From the NCBI GenBank assembly GCA_947501445.1, contig CANMVS010000004.1, forward strand, positions 62,001-126,000: DNA of 64,000 nt, written 5' to 3'. The notes under the pieces are model-generated. The model saw only the letters and a program-made list of their open reading frames with translations, made no database searches and was not told the origin of the DNA. The DNA is from an uncultured Rhizobiaceae group bacterium (GTDB lineage: Bacteria > Pseudomonadota > Alphaproteobacteria > Rhizobiales > Rhizobiaceae). This document shows positions 43,893 through 50,152 of this stretch, piece after piece (within the stretch, counting starts at the first letter, position 1; every line of letters starts with the position of its first letter). The position numbers and the translations under genes are program-made.

Positions 43893-43920
43893 GCATCGCC
43901 GACATAGACGTCGGCGATGC
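43893..43920. terminator. Perfect 11-bp hairpin between convergent genes
   Basis: GCATCGCCGAC (43893-43903) pairs exactly with GTCGGCGATGC (43910-43920), with a six-base loop. It lies between the second SDR stop and the map stop, so it could end transcription from both sides. There is no long T tract, so termination strength is uncertain. Confidence 0.55.
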
Positions 43921-44762
43921 TACATTTCCCTGTCAATGGTATCGCGACCTGCCTCTCGTTGCCGAGCAGATAATCGGCCAGATACCCGTTCTCGGCCCAC
44001 ACTGAGAGTTTCGTCGCGGCGCAGGGTCAATACTTCAACACCATATTTTGTGACTGCGACCGTATGCTCAAACTGGGCGGAGAGCTTTCTGTCTTTAGTT
44101 ACGACTGTCCATCCATCGCTCTCTGTCGCGACTTTACGGCTTCCCTTGTTGATCATCGGCTCGACGGTGAAGACCATGCCTTCGCGCAGCTTCATGCCCG
44201 TTCCCGGTCGTCCGAAGTTCAGCACCTGCGGCTCCTCGTGCATTTCGCGACCGATGCCATGTCCGCAATATTCCCGTACAACCGAGCAACCGTTCTTTTT
44301 GGCGTATCTGTCGATCGCGAAGCCGACATCTCCCAAGTGTGCTCCGGGCCGCACCTGTCTTATGCCTTGCCACATCGCCTCTTGGGCGATCCGTACCAGT
44401 CGTTTCGCAGCAGGTGGGGCATTGCCGACCAGATACGTCTTGCTTGAATCCGCGATGTAGCCGTTCTTTTCGAGTGTAATATCGAAATTGACGATATCGC
44501 CGTCACGGATGATCTCGTTCGGATCTGGCACGCCGTGGCACACAACGTGATTGATCGAGCAGTTCAGGACATATTTGAAATCATACTGGCCCTTGCTGGC
44601 CGGTCGGGCGTCGAGATCCACGGTGATGAATCGGTCGACCTTGTCGTTGACCTGCAATGTCGACATACCTTCCAGTTTTTGTGTGTCCAGCATCTCGAAC
44701 ACCGACGCCAGCAATCTGCCGGATACGCGCATCAGATCCAGCTCGTCGGGGGTCTTTACCAT
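43920..44762 (-). CDS. map: Type I methionine aminopeptidase
   Basis: About 280 residues with the pita-bread peptidase fold. Metal ligands are visible: D in IVNFDITLEKNGY, D in IADSSKTYLVG, H in CGHGIGREMHEEP, E in FTVEPMINKG and E in LSAQFEHTVAV. It removes initiator methionine from nascent proteins. The gene starts one base after the stop of a ParD-like gene, an unusual pairing suggesting this is a second, accessory Map rather than the housekeeping copy. A C-terminal extension (after EVLTLRRDE) is non-conserved and basic. GTG 44789 is an alternative start. Confidence 0.92.
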   Translation of the reverse strand: MVKTPDELDLMRVSGRLLASVFEMLDTQKLEGMSTLQVNDKVDRFITVDLDARPASKGQYDFKYVLNCSINHVVCHGVPDPNEIIRDGDIVNFDITLEKNGYIADSSKTYLVGNAPPAAKRLVRIAQEAMWQGIRQVRPGAHLGDVGFAIDRYAKKNGCSVVREYCGHGIGREMHEEPQVLNFGRPGTGMKLREGMVFTVEPMINKGSRKVATESDGWTVVTKDRKLSAQFEHTVAVTKYGVEVLTLRRDETLSVGRERVSGRLSARQREAGRDTIDREM

Positions 44763-44763
44763 G

Positions 44764-44970
44764 TTATGCCGCCGCGACGTCCGCGACACGCATCTGCGCT
44801 GCTTCCAATTGCATCTTCACGATGTCGTTGAAGGACAGAGTTGGATTGGCTTCGGCCAACATGCCGATCTTCGTCCAGAACTCTGCCTGGGCGTTGATGG
44901 ATCGGCACAAGACGGCGCTGGCCCGACGGACCTCTTCATGCAGGTCGTCGTTGATTTTCACGATGCCCAT
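44764..44970 (-). CDS. ParD-like antitoxin-type protein
   Basis: A 68-residue protein from ATG 44970 with AAGGAGA upstream. IKINDDLHEEVRRAS-like start (VKINDDLHEEVRRASAVLCR) and INAQAEFWTKIGMLAEANP match the ParD-like ribbon-helix-helix family. No ParE/RelE toxin lies next to it; instead the methionine aminopeptidase gene follows immediately. An inverted repeat upstream could be its own operator. Confidence 0.8.
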   Translation of the reverse strand: MGIVKINDDLHEEVRRASAVLCRSINAQAEFWTKIGMLAEANPTLSFNDIVKMQLEAAQMRVADVAAA

Positions 44971-44991
44971 CTGCGTCTCCTTGAGTTCTTG

Positions 44992-45008
44992 ATATACGAA
45001 TTGTATAT
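44992..45008. promoter_or_regulatory. Candidate operator upstream of parD-like/map
   Basis: ATATAC (44992-44997) and GTATAT (45003-45008) form an inverted repeat with a five-base spacer, and a related CGTATGG follows. It is 22 bases upstream of the ParD-like start, where autoregulating ribbon-helix-helix antitoxins bind. Function is inferred. Confidence 0.45.
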
Positions 45009-45110
45009 GTTTCGTATGGTCATTCGTCAATCTGATGATGAGAAACATGGCAACGTGCGTTCACGAAAAGCATCGGGTCGTTTGGTTCCCACAATGGGCG
45101 ATGCCATACG

Positions 45111-45953
45111 TCACCTCTTGCTCCAAACACCCGCATTGGCGGCGATGAACTCCTCCAGCGCGCGTGCCTGTCGACCAGCCATGCTGGCCACAGCATCGGT
45201 GATGCGTTCTTCTGAACCAGCAGCGATGTCAGCATCCATCTGTGCGAGTGTCTGCGCATAGGCTTCTGGCAGGCCGGATTGGGCCATATGTCGCGCGGCA
45301 AGCTCATCCACGCTCAGGTGATGGTGCGTGACCGGGTGCTTCAGCACATCGCTGAGTGTCCGCGCCACATCATCGTAACTGAGTGCCGCAGGTCCGGTCA
45401 GGATCATATCGCCTGACACGCATTCCGGCTGGGTCAGTGCTTCGACTGCGACGGCTGCAATATCCTCCGCATCGATGAACCCGATCCGCCCGTCACCCGT
45501 CGCGGTAAAGATCGCGCCCTCATCGCGGACGGGGGCAAGAAGTTGTCCTTCGGAAAGATTTTGCATGAACCATGTCGGACGCAGAACGACCCATTCTGGC
45601 GCGTGGTCGCGCAGCCAGGCATGTACCATTCCCATCAACGGGCCGCCCGCGTCTAGTGAGGACGCGCTGAGCAGTACAAAGCGTTTGACGCCATTGCGGA
45701 TCGCAAGTTCCATGAAAGGGCTCATCACAGGCAAAGGCTCGGCAACACCGCTGGGCGCGACGAGGTAAATGCTTTTGATGCCCTCCAGCGCCGTCTCCCA
45801 AGTGGTCTCAACCATCCAATCAAAGTGGATGTGGTCTTTGGCGCTGGGATTGCGTGTTCCTACTCGATAACGAAGGCCGCGGGCCGAAAGTTGGGCGGAT
45901 ACACGACGCCCAGTCGTGCCGGTCCCGCCCGTGACAAGGATTGTATCAGGCAC
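45111..45953 (-). CDS. NmrA-like NAD(P)-binding protein
   Basis: About 280 residues from GTG 45953 (GGGGAGGG upstream). The Rossmann motif is LVTGGTGTTGRRVSAQL (G-x-x-G-x-x-G), and the fold resembles NmrA/QOR2-type quinone or redox-sensing atypical SDRs, without the Y-x-x-x-K dyad. The start overlaps the end of the SnoaL-like gene by a few bases, so they are coupled. A related protein lies at 48892-49740. Confidence 0.88.
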   Translation of the reverse strand: MPDTILVTGGTGTTGRRVSAQLSARGLRYRVGTRNPSAKDHIHFDWMVETTWETALEGIKSIYLVAPSGVAEPLPVMSPFMELAIRNGVKRFVLLSASSLDAGGPLMGMVHAWLRDHAPEWVVLRPTWFMQNLSEGQLLAPVRDEGAIFTATGDGRIGFIDAEDIAAVAVEALTQPECVSGDMILTGPAALSYDDVARTLSDVLKHPVTHHHLSVDELAARHMAQSGLPEAYAQTLAQMDADIAAGSEERITDAVASMAGRQARALEEFIAANAGVWSKR

Positions 45954-46401
45954 GGGTAAAACCCTCCCCTTCAGGTTCAGGAACCGCATCACCTGTCGCA
46001 GCGAGCGTAATCCGTGGATCCCAATAATCGGCGTAATAGACAATCTTGCCGTCGCGCGTTTCGATTACTGATATCCACTTCTGATCATAGGGCGCACCGG
46101 TCCGCCCTTCGCCCCTGCCGCGAAACTCCAGTACAACCTTGTTGGGATCGACCATTTCGCTGACCCGTAGATCAAAGAAATCGTCGATACGGATCAGGTC
46201 GGGCAAAGCCATCAGATAACGCTCCAATGCATCGCGGCCGTCGATGCGAGCGATGAATCCCGGTGGCGCATAAGGCGCTTCAAACACACAGTCCTCGGCG
46301 AACATGTCGAGGAAATTCTCCGCCTCCGGAGCGATCCGGGTGCCGAGCCCTTCACGCAGGATATCGGTAAGTCCTTCAAAACGGGTTTGTTGGGCAGTCA
46401 T
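45946..46401 (-). CDS. SnoaL-like / NTF2-fold protein
   Basis: A 151-residue protein from ATG 46401 with GGGAGA upstream. The cone-shaped NTF2-fold pattern is visible: FLDMFAEDCVFEAPYAPPG near the start, a middle IDGRDALERYLMALP, and the C-terminal VIETRDGKIVYYADYWDP. Such proteins are isomerases, cyclases or small-molecule binders. It is divergent from a TetR gene, its probable regulator, and coupled to the NmrA-like gene downstream. Confidence 0.85.
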   Translation of the reverse strand: MTAQQTRFEGLTDILREGLGTRIAPEAENFLDMFAEDCVFEAPYAPPGFIARIDGRDALERYLMALPDLIRIDDFFDLRVSEMVDPNKVVLEFRGRGEGRTGAPYDQKWISVIETRDGKIVYYADYWDPRITLAATGDAVPEPEGEGFTRA

Positions 46402-46417
46402 TGACAAGTCTCCCTTT

Positions 46418-46477
46418 TGGATGGAACGGTGTCGTATCGACCATATAGGAGATTTATGGATGGAACGCAACCGTTCC
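46418..46477. promoter_or_regulatory. Divergent TetR control region with repeated TGGATGGAACG
   Basis: TGGATGGAACG occurs at 46418-46428 and again at 46457-46467, and GGAACG (46462-46467) forms an inverted repeat with CGTTCC (46472-46477) over a four-base spacer. The region includes the 58-base gap between the SnoaL-like and TetR genes and the first TetR codons. It is a candidate operator; the match to this TetR is inferred. Confidence 0.45.
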
Positions 46478-47089
46478 GACGACGATTTGGCAGTGAACGC
46501 GTCCACCCGCGCGCCTAGTGGAGCGGCCGTGATGCGCCCGTCCGTGACCGATGCACTTACCCGAGCGTTTTTTGAGGAATGGGCGCAGACCGGTCTTGGT
46601 GCGCTAAGCCTGGAACGCGTCGCCAAGCGGGCCGGTGTTGGAAAAGCGGCGCTCTATCGCCGCTGGTCGTCAAAACAGGACATGGCGATTGAGTTGATCA
46701 AAGCGGTTGGCTTGAACCTCACATCCATCCCCGATAGTGGATCGTTATTGGAAGACTTGCGGCTGATCCTGTTGTCGCTGCGCCGGACACTGCGCCACCC
46801 GCTGATCCGGCGCATTTTGCCCGACTTGCATGCCGAGATGGCCAGAACCAGCGCGTTGAGTGCCGAGATAAGGAACACTCTGCAATATGAGCGCCGCGAA
46901 CGCGGCAAGGTGATCGTCGACCGGGCCATCGTACGTGGTGAGTTATCCGAAACTGCGGACCGTGAACTTGCCAACGATGCGCTCGCAAGCATCCTTTATT
47001 GGCGGATTATAGTGACCGGAGGTCGCGTCAGCAGGGTGGAAATAGACAAGATCGCCCGGTTCATCGCTGCAGGTCTTGGCCGTCAGTGA
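46460..47089 (+). CDS. TetR/AcrR family transcriptional regulator
   Basis: A 209-residue TetR protein from ATG 46460 with AGGAG upstream. The DNA-binding domain is LTRAFFEEWAQTGLGALSLE and RVAKRAGVGKAALYRRWSSK, then a helical ligand domain. It is divergent from the SnoaL/NmrA pair and presumably represses it. Its 3' end overlaps the end of the convergent AraC gene by seven bases. Confidence 0.92.
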   Translation: MERNRSDDDLAVNASTRAPSGAAVMRPSVTDALTRAFFEEWAQTGLGALSLERVAKRAGVGKAALYRRWSSKQDMAIELIKAVGLNLTSIPDSGSLLEDLRLILLSLRRTLRHPLIRRILPDLHAEMARTSALSAEIRNTLQYERRERGKVIVDRAIVRGELSETADRELANDALASILYWRIIVTGGRVSRVEIDKIARFIAAGLGRQ

Positions 47090-48003
47090 AGCAAGTGTGC
47101 ACGCTTTTTGATCTCTCTCGCATATTCTGTCGGAGGGCGTCCGACAATGCGGGTGAACGCAACGCTGAACGCGCTTGGTGAGCCATAGCCGACGCTGTAG
47201 GCGATCTCCGAAATGGAGCTGTCGCCTGCGCATAGCTTGTTCTTGGCCAACGACATCCGCCAGTTCTGCAGATATTCCATCGGCGCCATGCCGACTACGC
47301 GATTGAATTTTGCGAAGAAGGCTGATCGTGAAAGCGCGGCTTCGCGCGACAATTCATCGACAGTCCAGCTGTGTATGGGATCTTCGTGAATGAGGCGGAT
47401 GGCCTGCGCGATCTGGTCGTCAGCAAGTCCGCGCACAAGTCCCGCAAAGCCACCTTCGTCAGGTAGGGCGCGAAAGGCTTCAATGCATAGGACTTCAAGC
47501 AAACGATCGAGGATCACGTCGCGCGCATTGCGCCGGTTTCGATACTCGTCGTCCACCAAACGCGCGAGTGCGGCCAAGCGGTCATTTTTCCGGATAATGA
47601 CAATCCGAGGCAAGAGCGAGACCAGCAAGGACGCGTCAGGCGAGCCAAAGAGGCAATACCCGATCATCATCCTGACATCGATCGGCGCATCAGGGTCGCC
47701 CACGCGATATTCCCCGCCGGACAGATCAATGGGAAGCTCCGAAAGGGCGTCGCCAGTCACAGCGATCTTGCTTGATACCGTAAAGTCGGCAGCCGAGGGG
47801 ACCAACAGGAAATTGCCGGCCTCAATGGCGACTTCCGCCTGTCCATCCGCTTGGAACCGAAAGCCCCCATCCAGCGCCAAACCATAAAAGACCCGGTCGG
47901 TGACTTCACGGCGCACACGCCACGCGCCGCCGCCATACACCAGCTTTATAGCGGCAGGCTGTGGTTGCAGCAGAGAAATCACATCAGTCAGTGGATCGGT
48001 CAT
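47083..48003 (-). CDS. AraC family transcriptional regulator
   Basis: A 306-residue protein: N-terminal cupin (AraC_binding/cupin_6 type, FRFQADGQAEVAIEAGNFLLVP) and C-terminal double helix-turn-helix (WTVDELSREAALSRSAFFAKFNRVVG, then ISEIAYSVGYGSPSAFSVAFTRIVGRPPTEY). It is divergent from an SDR-NmrA gene pair with a palindrome between them and likely activates that pair. Confidence 0.92.
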   Translation of the reverse strand: MTDPLTDVISLLQPQPAAIKLVYGGGAWRVRREVTDRVFYGLALDGGFRFQADGQAEVAIEAGNFLLVPSAADFTVSSKIAVTGDALSELPIDLSGGEYRVGDPDAPIDVRMMIGYCLFGSPDASLLVSLLPRIVIIRKNDRLAALARLVDDEYRNRRNARDVILDRLLEVLCIEAFRALPDEGGFAGLVRGLADDQIAQAIRLIHEDPIHSWTVDELSREAALSRSAFFAKFNRVVGMAPMEYLQNWRMSLAKNKLCAGDSSISEIAYSVGYGSPSAFSVAFTRIVGRPPTEYAREIKKRAHLLH

Positions 48004-48036
48004 ATCAGGACTATCGCAAATGAATACCAGACTTTC

Positions 48037-48050
48037 AACTATCGATAGTT
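48037..48050. promoter_or_regulatory. Perfect palindrome AACTATCGATAGTT
   Basis: A 14-bp perfect palindrome in the 99-base divergent gap between the AraC and SDR genes. AraC proteins usually bind direct repeats, so another regulator may use this site, or it may be an operator of unusual form. It shares the TATCGATA core with the site at 15515. Confidence 0.4.
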
Positions 48051-48102
48051 CACATTTCGATCCCTAATTTGGTGTCAGACGATAGCAAAAAGGGAGCTTC
48101 AG

Positions 48103-48876
48103 ATGAAAACCGTACTCATTACAGGATGCTCCTCCGGCTTCGGGCTGGAGACCGCATTGCTTTTTCTCGACAAAGGGTGGTCCGTCATTGCGACGATGCG
48201 CACTCCGCACGATGATCTGTTCCGGCCGAGCGACCGCCTGCGCGTGCTGCCGCTGGACACGACCGATCAAGACAGCATCACGGCGGCCATCGATGCCGCC
48301 GGTCCCATCGACGTGCTGGTCAACAACGCCGGTATTGGCATGCTGAGCGCTGTCGAAGGCACCGACATGGCCCAGATCCGCGCCATTTTTGAGACCAACA
48401 CGCTTGGCACGATTGCAATGACGAAAGCGGTCTTGCCAGCGTTTAGGCAGCGGCGGTCGGGTGTCATCGTGAACGTCAATACGAGCACAACGATGAAACC
48501 TTTCCCGCTTTTCTCATTCTACAGCGCCAGCAAGGCTGCCATCATCGCGTTCAGCGATTGCCTCGCGCTTGAGATGAAGGAATTCGACGTATCCGTGAAG
48601 GTTGTCATTCCAGGGCAGGCCGAGACGCGCTTTGCCGAAAATGCGCAATCGCGTGCATCAGACGGCATTCCTGCAGCCTATGCGGATTTCGCGGAAAAGG
48701 CGCTTGCCGGTCTGGGCGCGCCCTCGGCCACGACAAGGATCAAGGACGTGACCGAGGCGATCTGGCGGGCGGCGACCGATCCGAATTGCCCTGACCACCT
48801 GCCTGCGGGCGCGGATGCCTGGGCGCTCGCCAACGCGGCACCTCAAACCTCTCCACCCCAAACTCAAACCAAATGA
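48103..48876 (+). CDS. SDR family oxidoreductase
   Basis: A 257-residue SDR: TGCSSGFGLETALLF cofactor motif, VLVNNAGIGM, serine block VNVNTSTTMK and Y-x-x-x-K in FSFYSASKAAIIAF. Related to the second SDR at 42959. GGGAG lies six bases before the ATG. A NmrA-like gene follows after 15 bases, forming a pair under probable AraC control. Confidence 0.92.
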   Translation: MKTVLITGCSSGFGLETALLFLDKGWSVIATMRTPHDDLFRPSDRLRVLPLDTTDQDSITAAIDAAGPIDVLVNNAGIGMLSAVEGTDMAQIRAIFETNTLGTIAMTKAVLPAFRQRRSGVIVNVNTSTTMKPFPLFSFYSASKAAIIAFSDCLALEMKEFDVSVKVVIPGQAETRFAENAQSRASDGIPAAYADFAEKALAGLGAPSATTRIKDVTEAIWRAATDPNCPDHLPAGADAWALANAAPQTSPPQTQTK

Positions 48877-48891
48877 TCGAAAGGAAATCCC

Positions 48892-49740
48892 ATGTATCTT
48901 GTATTTGGAGCAACCGGAAATGTCGGCGGCGAAGTCGCGGCTCAACTTTTGCGAAAAGGCCATGCCGTGCGTGCCTTCGTGCGCGATGAAGCCCGTGCAA
49001 GTAAGCAACTGCCGGAGGGTATTGAATTTGCCGTCGGCGAGCTTGATGACGCAAAAAGCATCGCCGAAGCGACACAGGGCGTGGAGGGCGTGTTCTTTAT
49101 GCAGGTCGGTCCATCCGTCCAGCAGGCGCAAAGCATGGTCGACGCTGCACATTCCGCCAACGTGAAACGGATCGCCCTTCTGTCATCGCTCGGGACCAGC
49201 CTGCAACCCTATCCGATGATCGGTGCCATGATCGCCGAGCGCGACGAGGTCTTTCACAAGTCTGATCTGGATGTGACCTATTTGCGGGCCAATGGGCTTA
49301 TGTCCAACGCCCTGTGGTGGCTTGACGCGATCAAGAAAGACGGCCGCGTGGTGGACGCGACCGATCCCGGCACCCTTGCAATCGTCGACCCCCATGATGT
49401 GGCGCGTATCGCCGTGCTGGCACTGACCGAGCCGGGTCATGCAGGCCATGGCTACATCCTGAACGGCCCAGAGGCCCTGAGCGCCCGCGAACAGGTCGCG
49501 ATCCTCGCTGACGTGCTCGACCAACCGATTGAGTTTAAATCGGTCACGCCCAAGGAGCTTGAGGATCAGAACATTGCGGACGGCATGCCAGAGCCAAATG
49601 CCAAGGCCTTGCGCAACCTCAACGAGACGTTCCGTGCAGGACGTGCTGGCTTTCTCGCCGACGACATCGCAAACCTGACCGGCATCGCGCCACGCCGGTT
49701 TCGTGCATGGTGCGAAGAGCACGCGGACGAGTTTGCGTGA
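48892..49740 (+). CDS. NmrA/NAD(P)H-binding family protein
   Basis: A 282-residue atypical SDR with Rossmann start YLVFGATGNVGGEVAAQLL and R-D region FVRDEARASKQLP. Middle AHSANVKRIALLSSLG and IVDPHDVARIAVLAL match the family. Such proteins sense NAD(P) redox state or reduce quinones. GGAAA precedes the ATG. Same family as 45111-45953. Confidence 0.9.
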   Translation: MYLVFGATGNVGGEVAAQLLRKGHAVRAFVRDEARASKQLPEGIEFAVGELDDAKSIAEATQGVEGVFFMQVGPSVQQAQSMVDAAHSANVKRIALLSSLGTSLQPYPMIGAMIAERDEVFHKSDLDVTYLRANGLMSNALWWLDAIKKDGRVVDATDPGTLAIVDPHDVARIAVLALTEPGHAGHGYILNGPEALSAREQVAILADVLDQPIEFKSVTPKELEDQNIADGMPEPNAKALRNLNETFRAGRAGFLADDIANLTGIAPRRFRAWCEEHADEFA

Positions 49741-49964
49741 CTTTGGCTTGCTCGGTCCGACGCAGGGGCCCTATCGGTCCCTGCGTTTGAAGACATCTTT
49801 TTGGTCTTTAAGCTTGCCGATCCGGATGACGTCCGCGAACCAAGTCAGTCCCTCATTTCATACTATTGTTTGAGGAATCCATTCCAAATTCGGCACGCCA
49901 ATGGCGATGAGCGCAACGAACGCAAAGCGGCCATTGGGCCGCGTGCAGCGAAAGTGCGCTTTGT

Positions 49965-50152
49965 CCGCATTGCTGACACCCGACTGACCATAATGTTGCG
50001 ATTTCAATGAAAGACTGAATTTGAGTTGCCGCACCGCAGCTCTGGGCAGTGCTGCGAAGGTCCACAAAGGGCCGAAAGCGCCGCCGATGGTCCCAACGGC
50101 TTCATTTTCATCCTTGCCTCATCGCAACCGATTGGCAGAACTGCACTAGTCG
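49965..50152 (+). repeat. Mosaic repeat: modules D and E
   Basis: GTCCGCATTGCTGACACCCG, GACTGACCATAATG, TTTCAATGAAAG and CTGGGCAGTGCTGCGAAGG (D; also 35155), then GGGCCGAAAGCGCCGCCG, CATCGCAACCGATTGGCAG and AACTGCACTA (E; also 28866 and 38551). It ends exactly at the polA stop codon. The 49741-49964 stretch before it holds no gene. Confidence 0.68.
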
